This document shows, piece after piece, positions 24,487 through 32,207 of a stretch of DNA of 64,000 bases. Positions within the stretch are counted from its first letter, which is position 1; each line of letters starts with the position of its first letter. Under the pieces are notes generated by a model. The model was given only the letters and a program-made list of their open reading frames with translations. It was not told the DNA's origin and made no database searches. Source of the stretch: CAWCXF01 sp963799455 (GTDB lineage Bacteria; Pseudomonadota; Alphaproteobacteria; Rhodobacterales; Rhodobacteraceae); contig CAWCXF010000008.1 of assembly GCA_963799455.1 (NCBI GenBank), positions 62,001 through 126,000 of the forward strand, given 5' to 3'. A program made the position numbers and the translations under genes.

Positions 24487-25357
24487 GCAGAGTTCCCCAC
24501 GGGGCCCCAAGTCGCGTGCGCTGATCCTCCGCTGCCTTATGGAAGGCAACAGCATCCGCGCGACGCGTCGCCTGACCGATACGAGCAAGAACGACCGACG
24601 CGAGATTCAACACCGTCGCCGAGCCCCTCACGGACGCAGGGACAGTCTGCGCGGACCTGCATGACGAGCGGGCCTGGGACGCAGCCGCTCAATGCATCCG
24701 ATGCGACGAGATCTGGGCCTTCCACGCCGAAGAGAAGAAGCTCCCCGCCGCCAAGGCTGCCCCTGAGGGGGCTGGCGATCTCCGGATGTGGACGGCGTTG
24801 GACCCCGACAGCAAGCTCATGGTCGGCGACCGGGACGCGGCGACGGCGCGCGAGTTCACGCTCGACCCGGCCGAACGGCCGGCGGGCCAGGTGCAGCTCA
24901 CCACGGGCGGCTCCGGCGCCGGCCTCGAGGCCGTGGGCGACGCCTTCGCCGGGGACGCGGACGATGCCCGGCTCACCAAGCTCTTCGGCGCGCCCGCAGG
25001 ACAGAAGAGGCACGAGCGCAAGCACGGTCCGGCCGAGTGCTCAGGGAGCGTCGCGGAGCCGGTGTTCGGCAAGCCCGACGCAGCCAAGACCAGCACCCGC
25101 CATGTCGATCGCCAGAACCTCACCATGCGGATGGGGGCGCGCCGGTCCGCCCGGCTCACCAACGGCTTGTCGGACGGTGGCGCTCCACACCGCGCTCCGC
25201 GGCTTCGGCCGGGTCATGAGACGCTCCGTGTCATCCCGCGACGAAAGCCGGGCTGATGACACGCCCGTGGGAAGTCGAGGACATCGTGGAGGCCGCCGAG
25301 GCGGCGCGCAAGAAACGCGGTTCCTCCAGAAGGCGTCAGCTCAAGCTTTCAGACTGA
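24487..25357 (+). pseudogene. IS1-family transposase pseudogene, nearly full length (copy 2)
   Basis: Follows the order of an alphaproteobacterial IS1 transposase: LILRCLMEGNSIRATRRLTD (N-terminal HTH), IRCDEIWAFHAEEKKLPAAK (DEIW catalytic motif), MWTALDPDSKLM, PAGQVQLTTGG, HGPAECSG, HVDRQNLTMRMGARRSARLT, then MTRPWEVEDIVEAAEAARKK and a stop at 25355-25357. Frames change at least four times, and the expected WYNFIR-H-TL region reads GHETLR with losses before it. Bases 25022-25256 are nearly identical to 20078-19844 in inverse orientation. Confidence 0.82.
25022..25256 (+). repeat. 235-bp inverted repeat arm (partner 19844-20078)
   Basis: Reverse complement of 19844-20078 with only about two mismatches seen (one at 25236 area, GATGACACGG against GATGGCACGG, and one GCGGAGCG against GTGGAGCG). 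Identity stops abruptly at both ends, and the coding sequence just beyond differs between the two remnants. Confidence 0.85.
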
Positions 25358-25520
25358 CCCGCTACCCGGATGCGCGACGCCGGGACCGCCGCCGCGGCGC
25401 CGTCGCTGGGCACGACCTTGCGGAGCCCGGGGAGCCGGCTCGGCCCGCCATGGCGTCGAACGGGGCGACGGAGCCACTCCGCGGAGGCGGCCTCGTCCGC
25501 GGATGCCCCGCAGACGCCGC

Positions 25521-25709
25521 TCAACCCGTGTCCTCGCCGTCGTCCCGGCGCTCCATCGCGCGCTCGGCCTCTCCCTCGCCGTCGGGGTCGGCCGAGGGCA
25601 CGGCGTAGGCGCCGGTCATCCAGCGCCCGAGATCGACGTCGGCGCAGCGGCGCGAGCAGAACGGGCGGAACTCGGGCGCGGTCGCCTCGCCGCAGATCGG
25701 GCAGCTCAT
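25521..25709 (-). CDS. yacG: DNA gyrase inhibitor YacG-type zinc-binding protein
   Basis: 62 residues with a four-cysteine zinc ribbon: C3-P-I-C6 and C18-S-R-R-C22, followed by DLGRWMTGAYAVP, the YacG signature. In E. coli YacG binds GyrB and blocks DNA binding. The ATG overlaps the stop of the RNase E/G gene (TGATG), so it is translationally coupled to it. The acidic tail is typical. Last gene of the infA-maf-rng-yacG block. Confidence 0.92.
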   Translation of the reverse strand: MSCPICGEATAPEFRPFCSRRCADVDLGRWMTGAYAVPSADPDGEGEAERAMERRDDGEDTG

Positions 25710-26773
25710 CACGCGGTCTCCTCGGATCGACGCAGGACGCCGGCGAGGATCCCGGACAGCGGCATCCGCTCGCGCCTGCGGCGCAGCTCGTAATGGCCGA
25801 GCGGCGTCCAGCCGGCGAGCGCGGTCTCGACCGGGTCGGCGCGGAAGGCCGCGCGCAGCGCCTGCTCGAAGGCCGTGCGGTCGCGCTTGGTCAGGGGCGC
25901 GGGGTCGAGCGTCACCTGGCCGCCCAAGCCCCGCAGCCGGAGCTGGCGCGGAAGCTCGCGCGCGCAGGCGAGGTTGGCCTTGAGGCCCGCGGCCGGCGAG
26001 GCGTCGCCGCCGGTGTTCACGTCCACCGCGACGAGCGCGCGGGTGGGCTCGACGAACATCGACGCCTGTCCGAGTCCGGGGCCCAGATCGACGCGCGGCT
26101 CCAGCAGCGCCTCCATGGCGTCGAGCACGCCGTGGCGCTCGAAGGCGCCGGGCTCGGGGTCGATCTCGGCGGGCGCGGTCCACTCGCGCCAGGCGAGGAG
26201 GTGCGGGCCGTCGCCCTCGACCAGAAGCTCGGGCTCGCGGCCCTCGTCGGCCACGACCTTCGCGGCGAGGTCCAGCATGGCGCGGATGTCCTGGGCGACC
26301 TCGGCCTCGTCCGCCCCTTCCGCGGCCGAGCGCAGGATGAGCCCGAAGGGGGAGCCCGCCATGGCCTCGTGGGCGACCTCCAGCAGGCGCACGCGCTCCT
26401 CCTCGTCGCGGACGGCGCGCGAGACGTTGATCCCCGGCGCCTCGGGCGTGACGATGGCGTGGCGCGACTTGAAGAGCGGGCGGTCGGTGACGGGTGGGGC
26501 CTTGCCGGGCTCGGCGTGGCCCACGACCTGCACCAGGATCGCGTCGCCCGGCGCATGGCCCCTGGCCTGGCGAAGGAAGCCCATGCCGCCGGGCAGCCGG
26601 AGCATGGCGCCCCCCTGCCCCTTCATCGGCCGATCGACCACGGCGCGGCAGATCGAGCCGGGCACCAGCCCCTGGGCTTGGGCGATCAGCAGGTCCGCGA
26701 GCCGCCCGTCCTCGATCAGCGCCGCGGCCTCGGCGGCGCCCACCCGGTCGAGCGCGACCATGCGGCCCTTCAC
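25709..26773 (-). CDS. Ribonuclease E/G family protein, short form without zinc-link
   Basis: 354 residues. The endonuclease core is present: FVEPTRALVAVDVNTGG with metal-binding D251 and GGQVTLD with D290, matching the two Asp residues of RNase E/G; an S1-like region is at about 36-100. The protein stops at LRRRRERMPLSGILAGVLRR, just before where E. coli RNase E/G carries the C-P-x-C zinc-link used for dimerisation. GTG 26773 overlaps the maf stop (GTGA). Likely role is rRNA/mRNA processing. This short version is what this gene block usually carries in the group, so it is probably functional. Confidence 0.85.
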   Translation of the reverse strand: MKGRMVALDRVGAAEAAALIEDGRLADLLIAQAQGLVPGSICRAVVDRPMKGQGGAMLRLPGGMGFLRQARGHAPGDAILVQVVGHAEPGKAPPVTDRPLFKSRHAIVTPEAPGINVSRAVRDEEERVRLLEVAHEAMAGSPFGLILRSAAEGADEAEVAQDIRAMLDLAAKVVADEGREPELLVEGDGPHLLAWREWTAPAEIDPEPGAFERHGVLDAMEALLEPRVDLGPGLGQASMFVEPTRALVAVDVNTGGDASPAAGLKANLACARELPRQLRLRGLGGQVTLDPAPLTKRDRTAFEQALRAAFRADPVETALAGWTPLGHYELRRRRERMPLSGILAGVLRRSEETA

Positions 26774-27396
26774 GGCGCGAGCCCCGCGGCGCGCAGGAGC
26801 CCCGCCGTCTCCGCGAGCGGCAGGCCCACGACGCCGGTGTAGGAGCCCTGGAGCCAGGGGACGAAGGCCGCCGCCGGCCCCTGGATGCCGTAGCCGCCGG
26901 CCTTGCCGCGCCAGTCGCCGGTGGCGAGGTAGGCGTCGATCTCGGCGCGCTCCAGGCGCTTGACCTTCAACGTGCTCGCGCAGTCGCGCTCCCACAGCCT
27001 CCCTTCCGTCCGCAACGCCACGGCGGTGAACACCTTGTGGCGACGGCCCGAGAGCAGTTCGAGGAAGGCGCGCGCCTCCGCCTCGTCCTCGGGCTTGCCG
27101 AGGATGCGGCGGCCGACGGCGACGGTGGTGTCGGCGGCGAGGATCGCCTCGCCCGGCGCGAGCGGGATCGCCATCGCCTTCTCGCGCGCCATGCGGCGGC
27201 AGTAGGGGCGCGGCAGCTCGCCCTTCAGCGGCGCCTCGTCGATGTCGGCCGGGCGCACCGCGTCGGGCACGACGCCGATCTGGGCCAGGAGCGCGAGGCG
27301 GCGGGGGGAGGCCGAGCCGAGGATCAGGCGGGCGGCGGTGGCGGGGTGGATCGCGGGGCGGTCGTCCGACGGCGCCGAGGCGTGGTCGGAGCGCAC
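26770..27396 (-). CDS. maf: Maf-like nucleotide pyrophosphatase
   Basis: Cytoplasmic house-cleaning NTP pyrophosphatase (dTTP/UTP or modified nucleotides). From about residue 25: LILGSASPRRLALLAQIGV, then ILAADTTVAVG and KVFTAVAL, DWRGKAGGYGIQG, SYTGVVGLPL, all Maf motifs. I start it at GTG 27396 (208 residues, normal size); the frame is open to 27636 but the extra ~80 residues are Gly/Arg/Pro-rich with no similarity. Downstream coupling to the RNase E/G gene by GTGA. Confidence 0.9.
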   Translation of the reverse strand: MRSDHASAPSDDRPAIHPATAARLILGSASPRRLALLAQIGVVPDAVRPADIDEAPLKGELPRPYCRRMAREKAMAIPLAPGEAILAADTTVAVGRRILGKPEDEAEARAFLELLSGRRHKVFTAVALRTEGRLWERDCASTLKVKRLERAEIDAYLATGDWRGKAGGYGIQGPAAAFVPWLQGSYTGVVGLPLAETAGLLRAAGLAP

Positions 27397-27696
27397 GCGG
27401 CCCGACCCGGAGCCTTGCGCATCCTCACCGGCCGCCGGGGACGGCGGTCGGCCGGGAGCGCCCGTGTGGATCTCATCCGGAACGGGACCGCGCGGCCGAG
27501 CCCCGGCCTCCGACACGCCGCCATGACCGTCACCCGAGGGCACCCCGCCCTTCCGGGCGGCCTCGACGTGTCCGTCCACGCAGGCGCGCTCAAGCGGCGA
27601 TCCGCCTGCGCTCACGAAGGGGCCCTGGCGCAGCACGGATCGCCGGACGCGGCCCGGCGATGCCCGAAGGCCCTTGCGACGCCCGCCGGCCCCGCC
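27397..27696. other. Gene-free interval between infA and maf
   Basis: 300 bp. Contains a short hairpin CCGCCC-TTCC-GGGCGG at about 27546-27561 and otherwise nothing I can assign. It is the spacer after infA on the minus strand and may hold the maf operon promoter; no convincing -35/-10 pair was found. Confidence 0.4.
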
Positions 27697-27915
27697 TCAC
27701 TTGAAGCGGTAATTGATCCGTCCCTTGGACAAGTCGTAGGGCGTCATCTCGACCTGGACGCGGTCGCCTGCGAGGACGCGGATGCGGTTCTTGCGCATCT
27801 TGCCCGCCGTGTGCGCGATGATCTCGTGGCCGTTCTCGAGCTCGACCCTGAACGTCGCGTTCGGCAGGAGCTCCTTCACGACGCCTGGGAATTCGAGCAC
27901 GTCTTCCTTGGCCAT
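27697..27915 (-). CDS. infA: Translation initiation factor IF-1
   Basis: 72 residues, full length, single S1/OB domain: MAKEDVLEFPGVVKELLPNA, FRVELENGHEIIAHTAGKMR, GDRVQVEMTPYDLSKGRI and the end YRFK. Binds the ribosomal A site during initiation. Possible promoter just upstream on the minus strand (TTGATT about 27990-27995) is weak. A strong hairpin (27933-27951) lies in its leader. Confidence 0.98.
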   Translation of the reverse strand: MAKEDVLEFPGVVKELLPNATFRVELENGHEIIAHTAGKMRKNRIRVLAGDRVQVEMTPYDLSKGRINYRFK

Positions 27916-27932
27916 GTGATCTCCATGCGTGA

Positions 27933-27951
27933 GCCCGCCTTCGCGGCGGGC
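27933..27951 (-). terminator. Hairpin between nitrilase gene and infA
   Basis: Perfect 7-bp stem GCCCGCC / GGCGGGC with loop TTCGC. It lies 32 bp after the nitrilase stop and 18 bp before infA. Without a U-tract on the minus strand it is only terminator-like; it could also be a leader structure for infA. Confidence 0.4.
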
Positions 27952-27982
27952 CGTTTGGAGATGGACCTGTGGGGCTGGGGAA

Positions 27983-28882
27983 TCAACCCCGTTCGGACCG
28001 CGGCGTCACCCGCTCCACCCGCGGCGCCAGGGCCTCGGGCCAGTGGGCGACGCCCGCCACCTCGCCACCCCAACGCAGCGCCGCGACCGCCCCGGGGTCC
28101 GCGTCGGCGACGGTCCAGCCGGGCGCGTCCACGCCGCCTTGGGCCAGCACCCCGTCGGGCGGGAAGCCCCGGTCGGGTGGGCCGTAGAGCCCGGCGAGCC
28201 CGGTCGTGACGCCCACGGACTCGTTCCACCCCGCCTCGTCCGGGTCGGCGGTCGTCATGGCGAGCGCCGTGACGCACTGCCCTTCGAGCGCGCGGGCGCG
28301 CGCGGCGAGCGTCACGCGGGTGCGACCCGACACGCCTTCGGTGCAGGACGGGACGAGGATCGCCCAGGCGCCGGCCTCGACCAGCGCGCGGGCGAGCGCG
28401 GGGAACTCGGCGTCGTAGCAGATGAGCACGCCGAGGCGGCCGAGATCGGTGTCGATGAGCGCGAGCGGCGCGCCGCCGGGACCAAGGCGCCAGGTGCCGC
28501 GCTCGTAGGGCGTCAGGATGCGCTTGTCCTGATGGGCGCGGCCGCCGCCCGGGGCCAGCAGAACGGCGCGGTTGACGGCCGAGCCGCGGGCGCCGAGCGG
28601 CCCCGAGGGCGCGAGGACGTGGACGCCGTGGTGGCGCGCGAGCTCGCCGAGGTGGTCCCAGGCGGCGGGCAGGCGGTCTGAGACGGCGCCCACGCAGCGG
28701 CTCAGATCGGCGCCCGCGCCGGGCTCCAGGGCGGCCAGCTCGGAGGCGCCGTATTCGGGGAAGACGAGGAGGTCGGCCCCCTGCCCCGCCGCGTCCGCGA
28801 CCCAGCGGCTCATGCCGTCCTGCCACGCCTGGAACGATCCGGGGCGGCCGACGGGGTAGCAGGCGGCGGCGATGCGGATCAC
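27983..28882 (-). CDS. Carbon-nitrogen hydrolase (nitrilase superfamily)
   Basis: Cytoplasmic amidase/nitrilase-fold enzyme, 299 residues, with the catalytic triad E43 (FPEYG), K120 (HQDKRILTPYERG) and C155 (LICYDAEFP). This group hydrolyses amides or N-carbamoyl compounds; the true substrate is unknown. GTG 28882 overlaps the stop of the upstream GNAT gene (GTGA). GNAT domain followed by nitrilase domain is also known as a single fused polypeptide in other bacteria (YhcX type), which suggests the two gene products work together. Confidence 0.88.
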   Translation of the reverse strand: MIRIAAACYPVGRPGSFQAWQDGMSRWVADAAGQGADLLVFPEYGASELAALEPGAGADLSRCVGAVSDRLPAAWDHLGELARHHGVHVLAPSGPLGARGSAVNRAVLLAPGGGRAHQDKRILTPYERGTWRLGPGGAPLALIDTDLGRLGVLICYDAEFPALARALVEAGAWAILVPSCTEGVSGRTRVTLAARARALEGQCVTALAMTTADPDEAGWNESVGVTTGLAGLYGPPDRGFPPDGVLAQGGVDAPGWTVADADPGAVAALRWGGEVAGVAHWPEALAPRVERVTPRSERG

Positions 28883-29463
28883 AGCGCGCGCATCCACAAG
28901 CGCAGGCGGTGCTGCGACGGTCCGGCGTCCCCGACGTCGGCCCACTCGAAGCGACCCTCGACGCCGGGCAGTGGCGCGTAGCCGCGCTTGCGCCAGAAGG
29001 CGTCGAGCGGGCGGTGGCCGTCGGGCCGGGCCGGGTGGTCCTCGGGCCGGATCACCGACAGGAAGGCCGAATGGGTGCGCCCGAGCGCGCGGGCGTGGGC
29101 CTCGCGCCGCTCGAAGAAGGCGTGGCCCGCGCCTTGGCCACGGAACTCGGGCAGGAGCACCGATTCGGCGCAGTAGAACACCGCCCCGTGCGGCACGCCG
29201 AGGTCACCCTCGATCTGAGAGGCGTCGGCATGGTCCTCCAGCGGCATCCCGGTGGCGGCGCCGACGATCCGCGCGCCGTCCGAAGCGGCGACCAGCACCG
29301 CGCGCGGCGCGTCGCGGTAGGACGCGAGGTAGCGCGCCTCGTTGCCGGGGTCGCCGTCGTAGAGGTAGGGCCACTCGCGGAACACGGCGATCCGGAGCCG
29401 CGCGAGGTCGTCGAGGGCCGCGTCGAGCGCGGCGCCCGTGAGGGTGTCCATCGAAAGGCTCAT
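28879..29463 (-). CDS. GNAT N-acetyltransferase paired with nitrilase
   Basis: 194 residues. RIAVFREWPYLYDGDPGNEA near the N-terminus and LPEFRGQGAGHAFFERREAHA (acetyl-CoA loop R-G-Q-G-A-G-H) identify the acetyltransferase group seen fused to nitrilases. Overlaps the phosphatase gene upstream (ATGA) and the nitrilase gene downstream (GTGA), so all three are translationally coupled. Substrate unknown. Confidence 0.85.
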   Translation of the reverse strand: MSLSMDTLTGAALDAALDDLARLRIAVFREWPYLYDGDPGNEARYLASYRDAPRAVLVAASDGARIVGAATGMPLEDHADASQIEGDLGVPHGAVFYCAESVLLPEFRGQGAGHAFFERREAHARALGRTHSAFLSVIRPEDHPARPDGHRPLDAFWRKRGYAPLPGVEGRFEWADVGDAGPSQHRLRLWMRAL

Positions 29464-29921
29464 CGGGCGTCCCCTCGGGTGGGCTCGCCGAAGCGGGCGA
29501 TCATGCGGGCGCGGATCTGGTCGCGCGCCTCGCGGTAGGAGCGCAGGCGGTCCTCGCGCTTCTCGCCGAGGCCGGTGGGGTCGAGGATCGGCCAGTACTC
29601 GACCTCGAGCGCGTAGCAGCGCGTGAGGTCGAGGGCGCGGCGCTGGGAGGCGGGCGAGAGCGCCACCACGAGGTCGAAGGCGCCGAGGTCATCGCCCCAG
29701 CCCTGCATCTGGTCGAAGGAGCGGACGCGGTGGCGCCGGAGCTGGACGCCGACCTCCTCGCACACGGCGACCGTGAAGCCGTCGATCTCCATGTCGCCCT
29801 TCACGCCCGCCGACTGGACGTAGATCTCGATGCCGTAGAGCTTCTTCATCAAGCCCTCCGCCATGGGCGAGCGCACGGCGTTGTGGTCGCAGCAGAACAG
29901 CACCGATTGCGGCAACCCCAA
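29460..29921 (-). CDS. Low-molecular-weight phosphotyrosine-phosphatase family protein
   Basis: 153 residues with the P-loop C11-D-H-N-A-V-R17-S (C-x5-R) near the N-terminus and a WPILDPTG segment supplying the general-acid Asp. These features fit the LMW-PTP/arsenate reductase fold; arsenate reductases of this fold need extra C-terminal cysteines, which are not placed clearly here, so phosphatase is the safer name. TTG start at 29921, three bases after the UPF0262 stop with a CTGAGGG Shine-Dalgarno-like stretch; a later TTG two codons on is possible. Confidence 0.82.
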   Translation of the reverse strand: MGLPQSVLFCCDHNAVRSPMAEGLMKKLYGIEIYVQSAGVKGDMEIDGFTVAVCEEVGVQLRRHRVRSFDQMQGWGDDLGAFDLVVALSPASQRRALDLTRCYALEVEYWPILDPTGLGEKREDRLRSYREARDQIRARMIARFGEPTRGDAR

Positions 29922-29924
29922 CCC

Positions 29925-30389
29925 TCAGCCCCCGAAGTGCAGCACGCAAATGAGCGTGAAGAGCCGGCGCGCCGTGTCGCGGTCCACCTCCGCCTTGCCC
30001 TCCAGACGCTCGATGACGACGCGCGCGCCCTCGTCGTGGATGCCGCGCCGGGCCATGTCGATGGCCTCGATCCGGCTCGGCGGCATGGTCTTGACGGCCG
30101 AGAAGTAGGCCTCGCAGATCTGGAAGTAGTCCTTGACGACCTGCCGGAACGGCCCGAGCGAGAGGTGGAACTCGGCCGCCTTGTCCCCGCCCGAGGCGAT
30201 GTCGAAGACGAGCCGGCCCTCGCGGATCGCCAGCAGCAGGTCGTAGGGGCCGGGCGCGCGGCCGTCGGGCAGGGCGAAGGCGTTCTCCTCCAGCAGGTCG
30301 AAGATGGCGACGCGCCGCTCCTGCTCGATCTCGGGCGTGGGGGGGGGCAGCGCCGCGTCGTCGATGGCCACCGAGGCGAGGCGGGTCAC
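29925..30389 (-). CDS. UPF0262 family protein
   Basis: 154 residues. PPTPEIEQERRVAIFDLLEE, EFHLSLGPFRQVVKDYF, IEAIDMARRGIHDEGARV and TARRLFTLICVLHFG are the family-wide blocks of UPF0262, found in alphaproteobacteria next to hisD. Function unknown; no membrane segments or signal peptide. GTG start at 30389 overlaps the hisD stop (GTGA). Confidence 0.93.
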   Translation of the reverse strand: MTRLASVAIDDAALPPPTPEIEQERRVAIFDLLEENAFALPDGRAPGPYDLLLAIREGRLVFDIASGGDKAAEFHLSLGPFRQVVKDYFQICEAYFSAVKTMPPSRIEAIDMARRGIHDEGARVVIERLEGKAEVDRDTARRLFTLICVLHFGG

Positions 30390-31681
30390 TCGGCGGCCGC
30401 GTTGAGCCGGTCGAGCCGCAGGCGCACCGACAGCGCGTGGGCGCCGAGGCCCTCGGAGGTGGCCAGCGTCTCGACGGCGGGGCCGACCGCGCCGAGCGAG
30501 CCGGGCGTCATCCGCAGCGTCGTGGTGCGCTTGAGGAAGTCGGGCACGCCCAGGCCCGAGGCGAAGCGCGCCGATCCGGCCGTGGGCAGGACGTGGTTCG
30601 GACCGCCCGCGTAGTCGCCCACCGCCTCGGGCGTCCAGGCGCCGAGGAAGATCGCGCCCGCGTGGCGGATCCGGGCGGAGAGCGCCTCGGGGTCGGCGAC
30701 CATCAGCTCCAGATGCTCGGGCGCGACGCGGTCGGCGAGGGCGGCCGCCTCGCCCAGATCGCGCACGACGACGACGGCGCCATGCGCGGCCCAGGAGGCG
30801 GCCGCGATCCCGGCGCGGTCGAGGACGGCGAGCCGCCGCTCCACGGCCTGCGCCACCGCGCGGCCGAGGGCCGCGTCGGTGGTGAGCAGGATCGCCTGGG
30901 CCGAGGCGTCGTGCTCGGCCTGGGACAGCAGGTCCACGGCGATCCAGTCGGGGTCGTTGTCCGCGTCGGCGATCACCAGCACCTCGGAGGGCCCCGCGAT
31001 GGTGTCGATGCCGACGCGGCCGAAGACGCGGGCCTTGGCGGCGGCGACGTAGGCGTTGCCGGGGCCGGTGATCTTGTCCACCCGCGCGATCGTCTCGGTT
31101 CCGTAGGCCATCGCCGCGACCGCCTGAGCGCCGCCGAGGCGGTGGATCTCGTCCACGCCCGCGATCCGGGCGGCGAGGAGGACGAGCGGGTTGACCTCGC
31201 CGCCGGGCGTCGGCGTGCACATGACGAGGCGCGAGACGCCCGCGACGCGCGCCGGGATGGCGTTCATCAGCACCGAGGAGGGGTAGGACGCCGTGCCGCC
31301 GGGGACGTAGAGGCCGGCCGCCTCGATCGGCGTCCAGCGCCAGCCGAGGGTGGCGCCCGTGGCGTCGGTCCACTCCTCGGGCGCGGGGGTCTGGCGCTCG
31401 TGATAGGCGCGGACGCGCTCGGCCGCGAGCTCCAGGGCCTCGCGCTCGGCCGGGGGGACGCGGGCGCATTCGGCGTCGATCTCGGCCTCGGTGAAGGGCC
31501 CGAGGTCGTGGCCGTCGAAGCGGCGGGTCAGCTCGGCCAGCGCCGCGTCTCCGCGCGCGCGGACGTCGGCGATGATCGCGTCCACCGCCGCCTCCACGTC
31601 GGGCGCGTCCTCGCGCTCGGCGACGAGCGCCGCGAAGTCGGCCTCGAAGCCGGGGGCCGTGGTGTCCAGGAACCGCGTCAT
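30386..31681 (-). CDS. hisD: Histidinol dehydrogenase
   Basis: Last two steps of histidine synthesis (histidinol to histidine, NAD and Zn dependent). 431 residues from ATG 31681: GLYVPGGTASYPSSVLMNAI, KITGPGNAYVAAAK, GPSEVLVIAD, LLSQAEHD and GGPNHVLPT with AVGDYAGGPNH are HisD motifs including the zinc ligands (Q, H, D, H). The frame is open 19 codons further but MTRFLDTTAPGF fits the family start. Follows the DUF2948 gene by 67 bp. Confidence 0.97.
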   Translation of the reverse strand: MTRFLDTTAPGFEADFAALVAEREDAPDVEAAVDAIIADVRARGDAALAELTRRFDGHDLGPFTEAEIDAECARVPPAEREALELAAERVRAYHERQTPAPEEWTDATGATLGWRWTPIEAAGLYVPGGTASYPSSVLMNAIPARVAGVSRLVMCTPTPGGEVNPLVLLAARIAGVDEIHRLGGAQAVAAMAYGTETIARVDKITGPGNAYVAAAKARVFGRVGIDTIAGPSEVLVIADADNDPDWIAVDLLSQAEHDASAQAILLTTDAALGRAVAQAVERRLAVLDRAGIAAASWAAHGAVVVVRDLGEAAALADRVAPEHLELMVADPEALSARIRHAGAIFLGAWTPEAVGDYAGGPNHVLPTAGSARFASGLGVPDFLKRTTTLRMTPGSLGAVGPAVETLATSEGLGAHALSVRLRLDRLNAAAE

Positions 31682-31748
31682 GAGGGGGCCATACGCGTGG
31701 GACGAAGCGCCCTCAAGCGGGGGTCTGGGGGCATGCATGCCCCCAGCC

Positions 31749-32207
31749 TCACTCGTGGGCCGGCACCTTCCCCGACGGCGCCTCGTAGGGCCGCGTCACG
31801 TCCCTCAGCTGCACGTCGATCGCCTCGACGGCGACCCGGATCGCCCCGTCGCCCGCGAGCGTCAGCAGCACGTGCCCGGCGCCGTCCTCGCCCGGCTCGA
31901 AGCTCACCGAGAGAAGCGACAGCACGGTGTCCGCGGCACGGTCCACCCCGTCGGAGGCCACGCCCATCGCCTCGCCCACGACGAGGAGGGAGCGGACGCG
32001 CTCGGGCGGGCGGCGGCCCGGCTCCTCCCAGCGGAAGCGGTTGAGCAGGATGGCGAAGCGCCGCTCGCGCGGGCGCCAGGTGGTCTCCCGTGCCGGGAAC
32101 ACGGCGTCCTGGATGAGCGCCGCGACCACGCGCAGGTCGTCCTCGTCGTAGGCGATCAGGCGCAGGGGCCTGGCCGCCGCGTCCATGAAGCGGGCGTCCT
32201 CGCTCAC
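31749..32207 (-). CDS. DUF2948 family protein
   Basis: 152 residues: RPLRLIAYDEDDLRVVAALI, RRFAILLNRFRWE, ERVRSLLVV and the C-terminal DVTRPYEAPSGKVPAHE identify DUF2948, an uncharacterised alphaproteobacterial family normally located between murA and hisD. GTG start overlapping the murA stop (GTGA). No transmembrane region. Confidence 0.92.
   Translation of the reverse strand: MSEDARFMDAAARPLRLIAYDEDDLRVVAALIQDAVFPARETTWRPRERRFAILLNRFRWEEPGRRPPERVRSLLVVGEAMGVASDGVDRAADTVLSLLSVSFEPGEDGAGHVLLTLAGDGAIRVAVEAIDVQLRDVTRPYEAPSGKVPAHE

Noticed and set aside
22790..25357. Functional transposon carrying cargo genes
   Set aside because: All transposase segments are frameshifted; no terminal inverted repeats, resolvase or cargo gene could be identified.
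27397..27636. ~80-residue N-terminal extension of Maf
   Set aside because: Gly/Arg/Pro-rich, no similarity, and the standard Maf length is reached from GTG 27396.
29460..29921. Arsenate reductase (arsC)
   Set aside because: The P-loop fits both, but no ars genes are near and the extra cysteine pair of thioredoxin-linked ArsC is not evident.
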